This document shows, one piece after another, positions 26,229-34,203 of a DNA stretch of 64,000 nt. This DNA is from Enterobacter sp. 10-1 (GTDB taxonomy: Bacteria; Pseudomonadota; Gammaproteobacteria; Enterobacterales; Enterobacteriaceae): contig NISF01000002.1 of the NCBI GenBank assembly GCA_002270295.1, forward strand, positions 496,001-560,000. The letters are read 5' to 3'. Position numbers and translations under genes: made by a program. Numbering within the stretch: the stretch's first letter is position 1; each line of letters opens with the position of its first letter. The notes under the pieces were generated by a model. It made no database searches, was not told the DNA's origin, and saw only the letters and a program-made list of their open reading frames with translations.

Positions 26229-26273
26229 AAAAAACGCTGGCGGCGTGCCTTTCACCGAAACGCCGCGCCAGCG
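26229..26273 (-). terminator. Terminator of the Met-rich peptide gene
   Basis: Read on the minus strand, CGCTGGCGCGGCGT (26273-26260) pairs with ACGCCGCCAGCG (26246-26235) with one short bulge, followed by six Ts. It ends the transcript eight bases past the stop of the Met-rich peptide gene. Confidence 0.85.
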
Positions 26274-26280
26274 CCTCCCG

Positions 26281-26550
26281 TTACATGGATTTTTTAACTT
26301 CGTCCTTTTTTTTCATCGCCATCCCGGCGCCAGGCTTTTTCTCCTTCGTCATCATGGTGCCAGGATGTTTATCAGCTTTCATCATCATGGTTGCGGAATG
26401 ATCATCGGCCTTCATCATCGCGCCGGAGTTATGGTCTGCTTTCATCATGGTGGTCGATGACGTTTCGCTCGTCGTATCTGCCGCATAGCTCACCGTCACG
26501 GAGCCCATAGCACAGACGGCTGACAGTGCGAAAATAGCTAATTTTTTCAT
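26281..26550 (-). CDS. Periplasmic Met-rich MXKDX-repeat protein
   Basis: 89 residues. Residues 1 to about 23 are a Sec signal (MKKLAIFALSAVCAMG to SYAA). The mature part of about 66 residues contains 12 methionines in units such as TMMKADHNSGAMMKADDH, spaced with Lys, Asp and His. The pattern fits the pentapeptide MXKDX repeat family. It shares a 166-bp divergent promoter region with the response regulator and lies next to periplasmic MsrA, DipZ-like and MsrB genes. A role as a sacrificial Met pool or metal binder is inferred. Start chosen at the signal peptide; the upstream extension was rejected. Confidence 0.8.
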   Translation of the reverse strand: MKKLAIFALSAVCAMGSVTVSYAADTTSETSSTTMMKADHNSGAMMKADDHSATMMMKADKHPGTMMTKEKKPGAGMAMKKKDEVKKSM

Positions 26551-26625
26551 AATATTTTCCTCAGTTATTGTCGATACACCCGCGATACCATTACCGACTA
26601 TCCGCCACATCTGTTCCCCAAAGCC

Positions 26626-26650
26626 TCACGCAAATTTAAATTAAATGTGA
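26626..26650. promoter_or_regulatory. Dyad in the divergent peptide/response-regulator promoter
   Basis: TCACGCAAATTT (from 26626) faces ATGTGA (ending 26650) around an AT-rich centre. The outer TCAC...GTGA arms and inner AAATTT resemble the palindrome in front of msrB. Possible binding site for the adjacent OmpR-type regulator. By-eye assignment. Confidence 0.35.
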
Positions 26651-26716
26651 TATTTCAACGGCAGCAGAGGGAGTTGTGTAAGCTGCAAGAGTAGACGGGA
26701 AAATGGGGGGTTAAAT

Positions 26717-27442
26717 ATGACAGGCGTAACCGCAAAAAAAATCCTGATCGTCGAAGATGACGCCGACATTGCCGACCTTCTCGCCCTTCACCTGCATGAT
26801 GAGGGCTATGACGTTACCCATGCTAATGACGGTAATAAAGGCGTCGCCCTGCTGGAAAGCGGCGGCTGGGATGCGCTGATCCTCGATTTAATGCTCCCCG
26901 GTATCGACGGGCTGGAGATCTGCCGTCGCGCGCGTAATATGGCCCGCTATACGCCCATCATTATTATCAGCGCCCGCTCCAGCGAAATACACCGCGTGCT
27001 TGGCCTGGAGCTGGGGGCTGACGACTATCTGGCAAAACCGTTTTCCATGCTGGAGCTGGTCGCCCGCATCAAGGCCCTGTTTCGCCGTCAGGAAGCGATG
27101 ATCAGCGCCATGAAAATGGATGCAGGAATGTTGCGTTTTGCCGGCCTGGTGATAGATCCCATCGCGCGTGAAGTACATCTGGATCGCAAACCGGTGGAAC
27201 TCACGCCGCGTGAATTCGATCTGCTCTATTTTTTCGCTAAAAACCCCGGCAAAGTGTTCTCGCGCATGAGCCTGCTCAATCAGGTCTGGGGCTATCAGCA
27301 TGAAGGCTATGAGCATACGGTCAATACGCACATTAACCGCCTGCGGATCAAGATTGAACATAACCCGGCGGAACCGGAGCGCCTGCTAACCGTCTGGGGA
27401 ATGGGATATAAATTTTCCCCCGCGGTCGAAAGCGCAACATAA
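26717..27442 (+). CDS. OmpR/PhoB-type response regulator, no adjacent kinase
   Basis: 241 residues. The receiver domain (about 8-120) has the acidic pair in VEDDADIADLL, the phosphoacceptor Asp in ALILDLMLPGIDG, the switch residue in IIIISARSS and Lys in DYLAKPFS. The winged-helix DNA-binding domain (about 140-236) contains LTPREFDLLYFFAKNPGKVF and HTVNTHINRLRIKIE. No histidine kinase gene lies on either side, so its partner is elsewhere or cross-talk is used. Divergent from the Met-rich peptide gene and convergent with msrA, it is the likely local regulator. Confidence 0.88.
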   Translation: MTGVTAKKILIVEDDADIADLLALHLHDEGYDVTHANDGNKGVALLESGGWDALILDLMLPGIDGLEICRRARNMARYTPIIIISARSSEIHRVLGLELGADDYLAKPFSMLELVARIKALFRRQEAMISAMKMDAGMLRFAGLVIDPIAREVHLDRKPVELTPREFDLLYFFAKNPGKVFSRMSLLNQVWGYQHEGYEHTVNTHINRLRIKIEHNPAEPERLLTVWGMGYKFSPAVESAT

Positions 27443-27553
27443 GCAGCCGGTCGTAAAATATCTCTTCTCCCGATGTCGGCCGGCTGCTAGCCGGAAAAAA
27501 TGCCGCCCCGTAGGGCAAACCGCGCCCCCTGACGGCGACGCGGTGGGGAATCA

Positions 27554-28258
27554 TTAACCTTTCACCAGCACCGGTTCGCTATTCCACAGCGCCGGGAAGT
27601 TTTTTTTCAGCTGCTCAACTTTGGGTTTGTCATTGATCACAATGTACGGGTAATCGGGGTTGTCGTTGAGGAAGTTCTGATGATATTTCTCCGCCGGATA
27701 GAAGCTGGCGCGCTCCTCAACCGTAGTCACCAGCGGCGCGTTGAAACGGTGGCTGCCGTTAAGCTGGGCAATATAGGCCTTCGCTACGCTCTCCTGCGAA
27801 TCATTCATCGGGAATATCGCTGAGCGATATTGCGTACCGTAGTCCGGCCCCTGCCGGTTCAGCTCCGTCGGGTTATGCGCGACCGAGAAGAAAACCTGTA
27901 ACAGCTGGCCGTAGGTTACCTGCTGCGGATCAAAAGTGATCTGTACCGACTCGGCATGACCGGTCATACCGGTGCTCACGCTATCGTAATAGGCGGTGCG
28001 GGCTTTGCCGCCGGCATAACCGGAAGTCACATTAGTGACGCCTTTGACGTGCTGGAAAACGCCCTGCACGCCCCAGAAACAGCCGCCGGCAAGGACGGCG
28101 GTTTCCAGACGCGTCGAACCAGGAGCCTCATCCTGCAGCGGCGCGGGAATAATTACCGCGGGTTCAGCTTCAGACCAGGCGACGCTCTGGAATACCAGCG
28201 CGCTAACCACCAGAGCCGAAGCGCCTACGGCACGGATACAATGGGTCATTTTTTTCAT
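27554..28258 (-). CDS. msrA: Secreted peptide-methionine (S)-S-oxide reductase
   Basis: 234 residues from the ATG at 28258, with GGTGG eight bases upstream; an in-frame GTG at 28270 is an alternative. Residues 1 to about 30 form a signal peptide, unlike the usual cytosolic MsrA. The catalytic Cys is in AVLAGGCFWGVQGVF, followed by YAGG and GHAESVQITFDP. It reduces Met-S-sulfoxide, and the electron source is probably the DipZ-like protein encoded just upstream. The dipZ-like stop is at 28276, so the two form an operon. Confidence 0.92.
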   Translation of the reverse strand: MKKMTHCIRAVGASALVVSALVFQSVAWSEAEPAVIIPAPLQDEAPGSTRLETAVLAGGCFWGVQGVFQHVKGVTNVTSGYAGGKARTAYYDSVSTGMTGHAESVQITFDPQQVTYGQLLQVFFSVAHNPTELNRQGPDYGTQYRSAIFPMNDSQESVAKAYIAQLNGSHRFNAPLVTTVEERASFYPAEKYHQNFLNDNPDYPYIVINDKPKVEQLKKNFPALWNSEPVLVKG

Positions 28259-28275
28259 CTTCGTAGCCACCTGTA

Positions 28276-30042
28276 TTAACCAAATGTGAAAGCGTATGCG
28301 TCTACATCCGGATCTTTAAACTCAATGCTGAAGGTGTGTTCCCCCACCCCATCAGACCCGCGAACTAACTGATACAAACGCTGTTCCGTCACCGTGCCGC
28401 TACCGTCGGCGGCCACGTCGGCGCCGTGCATCCTGCCCGGAGCCTGGCCATCGACCAACACCTTAAAGCGAACGGGTTTCCCGTCCCTACCCGGCCCCAG
28501 AACCAGATGCAGGTCGCGAGCATGGAACTGATAGGCAATCTTGCCGGTGCCGCCGTTCAGCGTGATATGCTCGTCGCCGATGGTCCAGCGTCCTTCCAGC
28601 CCCCATGAATCGAGGGGCAGCGCCGCAATATGGTAATCAGCGGGCTGGTCTTCGCTGACCTTATCGGAGGCAAAGTTTGCTCCGCGCGAATAGCCGAGGT
28701 AGGTTTCCGGTGAGATATTGCTTTGACCGCTGGCAGCCTGTTCAACGCCCGTAGCTGAAACCGTACTGACGCTATTATCGACATTTTTCGCCCCCGCCTG
28801 ACGCAGCAGCTCCTGAATCACATGTTCGGAGCGGTCATAATCGCCTTCGCCGAAATGTTCGTAACGGATATGCCCGCTGGCATCAATAAAGTAGTGCGCT
28901 GGCCAGTACTGGTTATGAAAGGCGCGCCAGATGCGGTAGTCGTTATCGATCGCAACCGGATAAGTGACCCCCAGCTTTTTCGCTTCTTTCGCAACGTTGC
29001 GAATATCTCTTTCAAAGGCGAATTCCGGCGCGTGCACGCCAATCACTACCAGCCCCCGATCGCGGTACTTCTCCGCCCAGGCTTTAACGTAAGGCAGTGA
29101 ACGCAGGCAGTTGATACAAGAGTAGGTCCAGAAGTCCACCAGCACGACTTTGCCGCGCAGCGCTTCCGGGGTCAGCGGCGGCGAGTTCAGCCACTGCACG
29201 GCGCCGGTCAGTGGCGGCGCCAATCCTCCATCGCTCAGCAAAGATGACATACCGTTATCAGCCGTACTGGCTACGGCGCTGGCGGGGGTTGCCGCAGGCG
29301 CCGAGGCATATTTTCCGCTGCCCGGAGAGAGTTTTTGTATCAAGGATTGTTCAATACCGCCGGTTGATGCCGTCGAAATCCGCGCCAGGACGCCGGTGTC
29401 CAGTCCGAAACCGATCGCCGCCACGCCCATCAGCATACCGACGCCGAGCGCGCGGCGGATCCACTCCCCAACCCCCAGCGAGCGCTTCATGGTGGCGAAG
29501 ACTTTACCGCCAATCAGCAGCGCCAGCGCCAGCGAGGTCGCCGCACCGGCGGCATAAGCCAGCAGCAGCAAGGTGGAGTTGATATTCGCGCCCTGCAGCG
29601 CCGCACCGGTCAGTACCAGCCCGAGGATCGGCCCGGCACACGGCGCCCATAGCAAACCGGTGGCAATACCCAGCAAAAACGAGCTGCCCGCGCCGGAGGA
29701 TTTACCGACGGTAATCCGGTTTGACAGGGAATTCCCGGCAGAGACCAGCGGATGCATGATCCGATCCGCCAGGCGGGGGAACAGCAGCGTTATCCCAAAT
29801 AGCGCCATCAACACCAGCGCGGCGTCACGACCATACTGGTTGGCCGCCACCACCCAGCCTCCGCCCACGGCAGCCAGCGTGGCAAACAGCGTAAAGGTTA
29901 TCGCCATTCCCGCCAGCAGCGGCAGACCGGTGCGCATAAACGACCGATCCGAACGGGCAAAAACAAACGGCAGCACGGGTAAAATACAGGGGCTGGCGAT
30001 GGTCAACAGGCCCCCAAGATAAGCAAGAAAAATAACCAGCAT
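28276..30042 (-). CDS. DipZ-like CcdA-thioredoxin fusion protein
   Basis: 588 residues in three parts. Residues 1-225 are a CcdA/DsbD-type membrane domain with the two redox cysteines in SPCILPVLPF and LLWAPCAGPILG. After a Ser/Ala linker comes a periplasmic TlpA-like thioredoxin domain with CINC in FWTYSCINCLRSLPYVKAW (about 310). The C-terminal 150 residues form the DipZ-type extra domain (LDSWGLEGRWTIGDEHITLN). It would pass cytosolic thioredoxin electrons across the membrane. Flanked by MsrA and MsrB on the same strand, it probably recycles both. Confidence 0.9.
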   Translation of the reverse strand: MLVIFLAYLGGLLTIASPCILPVLPFVFARSDRSFMRTGLPLLAGMAITFTLFATLAAVGGGWVVAANQYGRDAALVLMALFGITLLFPRLADRIMHPLVSAGNSLSNRITVGKSSGAGSSFLLGIATGLLWAPCAGPILGLVLTGAALQGANINSTLLLLAYAAGAATSLALALLIGGKVFATMKRSLGVGEWIRRALGVGMLMGVAAIGFGLDTGVLARISTASTGGIEQSLIQKLSPGSGKYASAPAATPASAVASTADNGMSSLLSDGGLAPPLTGAVQWLNSPPLTPEALRGKVVLVDFWTYSCINCLRSLPYVKAWAEKYRDRGLVVIGVHAPEFAFERDIRNVAKEAKKLGVTYPVAIDNDYRIWRAFHNQYWPAHYFIDASGHIRYEHFGEGDYDRSEHVIQELLRQAGAKNVDNSVSTVSATGVEQAASGQSNISPETYLGYSRGANFASDKVSEDQPADYHIAALPLDSWGLEGRWTIGDEHITLNGGTGKIAYQFHARDLHLVLGPGRDGKPVRFKVLVDGQAPGRMHGADVAADGSGTVTEQRLYQLVRGSDGVGEHTFSIEFKDPDVDAYAFTFG

Positions 30043-30072
30043 AATCAGCGTCCTTATTGTGGACAGTGGGGG

Positions 30073-30594
30073 CTATATTTTTTCCGGTCTAAACAGCATC
30101 GCATAGCCATTCATGCAATAGCGTAGTCCGGTCGGCGCCGGGCCGTCGCTAAACAGGTGGCCCAGATGCCCCCCGCAGCGGCGGCAATGAATTTCGTCGC
30201 GCACCATGCCAAATGAGCTATCGCGGCTCTCTGCCACCGCGTCATCCAGCGGTTGCCAGAAGCTGGGCCAGCCGGTGCGGCTGTCAAATTTAGCGGCGGA
30301 GGAGAAAAGCGGCAGCTGGCAGCCCGCGCAGACGAAGGTGCCGCGCCGGTGTTCATTGTTCAGCGGGCTGGAATAAGGTCTCTCGGTCCCCGCCTTCCGC
30401 AGGATGTAATACTGCTGAGGCGTCAGGAGCTTCTGCCACTCCTGCGGGCTATGGGTTATGGCAAACTTTGCCCCCGCCGGGGCAGCAGTCGCTTTGCCAT
30501 CAGCGGCAAACAAAGAGGGGAAGCGCCCTACCGCCAGTACGCCGGCCGCGATCGCGCTGCCTCCCAGCAGAAAATTTCGTCGGTTTAACATCAT
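30073..30594 (-). CDS. msrB: Tat-exported peptide-methionine (R)-S-oxide reductase
   Basis: 173 residues. The N-terminus MMLNRRNFLLGGSAIAAGVLAVG carries a twin-arginine motif (NRRNFLL), so export folded through Tat is likely. The MsrB core follows: zinc ligands CAGC and CRRC, HLGHLFSDGP, and the catalytic Cys in LRYCMNGYAMLF. Family members usually read RYCINSASLRF there, so the downstream residues differ while the Cys is kept. First gene of the msrB-dipZ-msrA operon; 30 bases separate it from the dipZ-like gene. Confidence 0.9.
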   Translation of the reverse strand: MMLNRRNFLLGGSAIAAGVLAVGRFPSLFAADGKATAAPAGAKFAITHSPQEWQKLLTPQQYYILRKAGTERPYSSPLNNEHRRGTFVCAGCQLPLFSSAAKFDSRTGWPSFWQPLDDAVAESRDSSFGMVRDEIHCRRCGGHLGHLFSDGPAPTGLRYCMNGYAMLFRPEKI

Positions 30595-30666
30595 CGCCCC
30601 GCGTTCTGTGGAAAAGGAATGATGTCAACTTACAGAGGAAGTTCTTATCAAATCCTCCCGAAACGT

Positions 30667-30680
30667 TCACAAATTTGTGA
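30667..30680. promoter_or_regulatory. Perfect palindrome upstream of msrB
   Basis: TCACAAATTTGTGA, 73 bases before the msrB start. Its layout resembles the CusR/HprR box TTACAAAATTGTAA. HprR controls the periplasmic MsrP system in E. coli. Binding by the nearby OmpR-type regulator is an inference. Confidence 0.4.
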
Positions 30681-30866
30681 TAACTTTCGCCGGGTAGGGA
30701 GAGGTGGGAGCGCTACAATTTATATTTCTTTAGAAACAGAAGATTAGAGAATATTAAAAAAGATACTTCCGCGTAAATTTGGCTGACGTCCGCAGAGGCC
30801 GAAACCGGCGGAGCTTCGATCCGAATGCTGCAGGAAATGTCGCCCTTCAGGGGGAAAGGTGTCGAC

Positions 30867-31166
30867 TCATGGCATATCAGCAAGACTGGCAGTTTGTTTT
30901 TGCCGGTTATACAGACAGAGAGATTTCATCGTTTGCGATTTGCCATTATCCATTCTTTTACCGGAAATAATGAGGGCCGAGTAACCGACATCATCACTAA
31001 AATCTATGCGCTGTCCTGTCACCTTTTTATGCAGCAGGTCGCTCTTTGCCAGGCATGAGCGTTGGATAGTTTTATCAAATTCTTTCCACGCTGCCTCTGA
31101 GGAGGCAAATGCGCCAGCTGGCAGCAGTAATACAGGAACCAGTGCGATTAGTTGTAATAGTTTCAT
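30867..31166 (-). CDS. Small secreted protein of unknown function
   Basis: 99 residues from the ATG at 31166, with GGAGA eight bases upstream. Clear Sec signal MKLLQLIALVPVLLLPAGAFA (1 to about 22). The mature part is basic and has two cysteines (IQRSCLAKS and MKSLCLYNR), which could form one disulfide in the periplasm. I recognise no family. It lies alone in the accessory region between msrB and the repeat remnant. Confidence 0.65.
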   Translation of the reverse strand: MKLLQLIALVPVLLLPAGAFASSEAAWKEFDKTIQRSCLAKSDLLHKKVTGQRIDFSDDVGYSALIISGKRMDNGKSQTMKSLCLYNRQKQTASLADMP

Positions 31167-31531
31167 ACAGATATCTCCAATATAAGGGGAGTAAGTACCG
31201 GTGGCGTAAAGAACGTGCCAACAATATAACTCATCTTTTATTTTCAACAGCCGCTGCGGTCGGATTATTTCGGCGTTCTGTTTTCAGGCGCTTTAATACC
31301 TCAGAGCGCTGAATGACTGCCGTCGCTATCTGCATCAGACTTGCCGGCACGCGCCCCCCGTGGTTTCATTGAGAACGGCCGCGCCGTGGCGCAGCGTCTC
31401 ACCAGACCGCTCCGCGTTGGCCCGGCTACAGGCGACAGTTGGCGATGAGTGATGAGAGAGAGCGTCTCGCAATGAGTGCGAGGACAGGTGCGCAGGAGCG
31501 GTAAACAGAAAACCCAGCCCGTGGTTGGCTT
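31167..31531. other. Gene-free stretch leading to the repeat remnant
   Basis: 365 bp containing the ribosome site of the small secreted protein. GC-rich DNA follows with no ORF of coding character. Its right end is the decayed pheV-type terminator repeat (31505 onward). Confidence 0.5.
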
Positions 31532-31551
31532 TTACATTTTCGCAGCCGGAC
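31505..31551. repeat. Decayed copy of the pheV repeat start (terminator segment)
   Basis: CAGAAAACCCAGCC (31505 onward), then TTTT, CATTT and GCAGCCGGAC align with the first 45 bases of each pheV unit with about ten mismatches. The tRNA tail is not recognisable. It lies about 8.3 kb to the right of the array, in the same orientation, and marks a likely right edge of the accessory segment. The stop codon and last four codons of the FidL-like gene lie inside it. Confidence 0.65.
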
Positions 31552-32023
31552 GCGTGGCGCTACTGCACATATAGGTCGGCAGCGTTCCCAAAAGAAAGAG
31601 ATAGCTACCATTTTTCTGTTCATTAATACGCATATAGATATTTTTTCCCGGATAGACGAAAAACAGCGGCTCATATTTTTCCAGCCAGCTATCCGGCACG
31701 TTATCGTCCGGGAATTTAATATTGTGTTCTGATACCAGGTACCAGACACGGCCTTTGCGCGTCACCAAAAACGATATTTTACGGTTAATAACTCTGTTCG
31801 GCTCCCCCTGCACGTGACCGTTAATGCTGAGCGTCCCGCTCTTCCCGTCTACGGTGTAATTCATCCACAGAATGAGGGTCGTATCCGGATGATGCTGGAC
31901 AAAACTCACCCGACAGGAGAACGGCGCGACATAATAGCGACACCACAAAAAATAACTCGCCAGCACGGCGCCGAGCAGCAGGCAAAAGCAGGACAGGTAA
32001 AGCACCTGACGATGATGGGCCAT
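31532..32023 (-). CDS. FidL-like inner-membrane protein
   Basis: 163 residues from the ATG at 32023, which lies one base after the stop of the upstream regulator gene; GAGGATCG within that gene's end serves as ribosome site. One N-terminal membrane helix (LYLSCFCLLLGAVLASYFL), then a periplasmic domain with YTVDGKSGTLSINGHVQGE. Size, topology and linkage to a ToxR-type regulator match FidL of Salmonella and YqeJ of E. coli. A partner role for the regulator is inferred. The C-terminal AAKM and stop come from repeat-derived DNA. Confidence 0.65.
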   Translation of the reverse strand: MAHHRQVLYLSCFCLLLGAVLASYFLWCRYYVAPFSCRVSFVQHHPDTTLILWMNYTVDGKSGTLSINGHVQGEPNRVINRKISFLVTRKGRVWYLVSEHNIKFPDDNVPDSWLEKYEPLFFVYPGKNIYMRINEQKNGSYLFLLGTLPTYMCSSATRPAAKM

Positions 32024-32024
32024 G

Positions 32025-32822
32025 CTAACGATCCTCAATAAAATAGTCCGAAATGCAGCGGTTTGGCTCCTTCATCGACCGATCGCACCGAATAACGGAG
32101 GCTCGAGGCAGCAGAGCATACCTGCCGATATACACCCATGGATAATTCACGCAGCCATCTTTAAATTGCCCGGCGTAGGTCAGCGCCCTGGCCCGCTCAT
32201 CCTGCGTCTGGATGCTATTGGTCAGATAAACCCGGCACTCTCCCACCGTACCCGCAAAGTAATAACCATCGATAAAAAGAGTTTCCCGGGAAAAACTATG
32301 ATTAATCATTCCTGCGCCTGTGAATAACAAAACTAAAAATAACGCTTTCGTCCACCACCGCAGGCGTTTAGGTGAATAAGCCGCTATTACAGGCTGCACT
32401 GTAGGTTCAGCCTGCGGAACGCTCTCCGCATCCGAAAGCGCAGTATCATATACTTCATCATCTGACGTTTGCCGCGGAACCTCTTTAATCGTTATCGTAG
32501 TTTCGCTGGATAATGTTAATCCAATACGCGGGATCGTGACGATCGGATCGCTATTGAAGCCAATTTTTTTCAATCCCTTGCGTAGAACAGAAATATTCTG
32601 GTAATAGGTATTGGGTGAAACCAGCATCCCTCGCCTTTGCCAGACGATATCCATGCACTCCTGTTGCGTGACAATGGCGCCGGCTCGCTCTATTAATAAT
32701 AATAAACAGCGCCCTGCGGGCGAATTGAGTACCACCACGCGATCCGGGTTGCTGAGATCGCGCAGCGTGCCGTCCACAGGATGAAACTCAACTATTTCAT
32801 TGATAATATAATGCTTGTGCAT
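32025..32822 (-). CDS. MarT/CadC-type membrane-bound transcriptional regulator
   Basis: 265 residues from the ATG at 32822 (MHKHYIINEIVEFHPVDG). A cytosolic ToxR-type winged helix (1 to about 105) includes LNSPAGRCLLLLIERAGAIV and SPNTYYQNISVLRKGLKKIG. A Pro/Glu-rich linker precedes a single membrane helix ALFLVLLFTGAGMI (about 165-180). The periplasmic domain has four cysteines, so disulfide sensing is possible. It resembles MarT and YqeI. Coupled to the FidL-like gene; a fimbrial operon lies 1.4 kb away on the other strand and is a plausible target. Confidence 0.72.
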   Translation of the reverse strand: MHKHYIINEIVEFHPVDGTLRDLSNPDRVVVLNSPAGRCLLLLIERAGAIVTQQECMDIVWQRRGMLVSPNTYYQNISVLRKGLKKIGFNSDPIVTIPRIGLTLSSETTITIKEVPRQTSDDEVYDTALSDAESVPQAEPTVQPVIAAYSPKRLRWWTKALFLVLLFTGAGMINHSFSRETLFIDGYYFAGTVGECRVYLTNSIQTQDERARALTYAGQFKDGCVNYPWVYIGRYALLPRASVIRCDRSMKEPNRCISDYFIEDR

Positions 32823-33547
32823 ACAATCGGTGAAAAATCTCCGGTTAAAGCATGTCGGTAGTACCCAGGTCTTATCACCATATGGATGAGAAGAGATTAA
32901 TCCTTCTCCTCTCTGAGGGTAATATGGCCGATAAATTCGTTGCTGTATATCACAGCAACTGGCGAAACATCTTATTTTCCTGTCATTGCTCTGCAGGTTA
33001 ACTGAAGTACAATAAACGCTAACCCCATTCCTCACCCCGTTCCCGAGCGCCGCCTGACGGGCGTCAACGCCCTTCTCTTATCTTTTCTTAAGTAGATCTT
33101 ATCTTCACTCAACCGACGGGAGAGCGCTTTCCTGCGGCCCGATTCCCGTGCCCTGACCATTCGCTTCGCCGCTATATCTCCCGTAGAAAACCTCCATCAA
33201 GCAGCTGATACAAAAGGAAAAATAAAAATATGAACTTCGCTTAACGCGAGGTTTAGGCATTGAGAAAAAACGATAATAAGGAGTACGAAAAACCTGTCGG
33301 CGCGGGGAACTGAGGCCCGTTCGTCCACGATTAAGCCAATATAGTTCGGCGAACGGGTTCATCGGACGGCCTCACGCTTTGCAATTAATATAAATTAAGA
33401 TTAATTGAGATTACGTAGTCATCTCCCGGGGTATAGTAGTTCCACAGAGTGAAAGGCTTAATTGCTTTAAAAATACAGGAATACAGGTTGATACCTGTCA
33501 TACGCATACGGGCTGACCTCATTATTATTATAAATCGAGGGAATAAC
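32823..33547. other. Long control region between the MarT-like and LuxR-like genes
   Basis: 725 bp without a convincing gene; an 85-codon frame on the minus strand (33105-33362) lacks a ribosome site and family features. A perfect dyad GTTGCTGT...ACAGCAAC lies at 32939-32959, 117 bases upstream of the MarT-like start, and is a candidate operator. GGGCG/CGCCC at about 33060-33072 is a small hairpin. The right part is AT-rich and precedes the LuxR gene. No invertible-switch inverted repeats were found. Confidence 0.55.
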
Positions 33548-34150
33548 ATGGCGAGTAAGCTTGAACTACAGCATCATTTAAATATTGCGTTAATCGGTGG
33601 CGATCGCTTTGCACGCTGTGGCATTACCGCCTTATTGCAAGGAATGTATTCTGGTATTCAAATCACAACATCGACGAATGATTACCAGCACCTTGACGAT
33701 CTTTTAGCAATGACCAAAATTGACGTTATTTTTATTTCAGGTATAGAAAAACACCATACCGGAATGGATTGTCTGGCGTACATCAAAACGATTAAAGCCA
33801 GTTACCCGGAGGTACTTATATATATGTATTCCGCAGCAGTGAATTCATTGTTGTGGGTACACGGTGATATTGATGCCTATATTTCATTACAGGATCCGCT
33901 TTATCGCTGGCGAACCTGTTTATTAAAAGTGGCGGAAAGCCGCTATCAACCGAAAAAGAAATCAATGGCGCTTTCGCTAACGCCAGGGGAATGGAGGGTA
34001 TTGAAGAAACTGAGAAATGGGTTGGATATACGTTATATAGCAGAAATAGAGAAGCTTTCATACCGCCGTGTCAGCGCGTTAAAAAGCTCAGCAATAAGAA
34101 AACTCGGGCTCAGGAATAAAACAGATTTACTGGTGTTTTTAACCAGCTAA
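33548..34150 (+). CDS. LuxR/FimZ-type regulator of the fimbrial locus
   Basis: 200 residues from the ATG at 33548 (GAGGG upstream). An N-terminal receiver-like domain (HLNIALIGGDRFARCGITAL; IDVIFISGIEKHH) lacks the usual Asp at the phosphorylation strand, which reads VIFISG. The C-terminal helix-turn-helix starts LSLTPGEWRVLKKLRNGLDI and ends LGLRNKTDLLVFL. AT-rich compared with the structural genes. It sits 53 bases before the major pilin on the same strand, as regulators of chaperone-usher operons often do. Confidence 0.75.
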   Translation: MASKLELQHHLNIALIGGDRFARCGITALLQGMYSGIQITTSTNDYQHLDDLLAMTKIDVIFISGIEKHHTGMDCLAYIKTIKASYPEVLIYMYSAAVNSLLWVHGDIDAYISLQDPLYRWRTCLLKVAESRYQPKKKSMALSLTPGEWRVLKKLRNGLDIRYIAEIEKLSYRRVSALKSSAIRKLGLRNKTDLLVFLTS

Positions 34151-34203
34151 ATCTGCAGCCTTCAGAGCCAGTCTCGTAATAACAAAACTATGGAATCAGA
34201 AAA

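Noticed and set aside
22538..31551. Integrase or IS transposase of the pheV accessory region
   Set aside because: Every frame was read for integrase or transposase motifs and none was found, so mobility is inferred only from repeats and decayed genes.
33105..33362. 85-codon minus-strand ORF upstream of the LuxR gene
   Set aside because: No ribosome site, no family resemblance, unusual composition; treated as non-coding.
32823..34203. fimS-type invertible promoter switch and recombinase genes
   Set aside because: No pair of inverted repeats flanking the pilin promoter and no tyrosine recombinase gene seen in the window.
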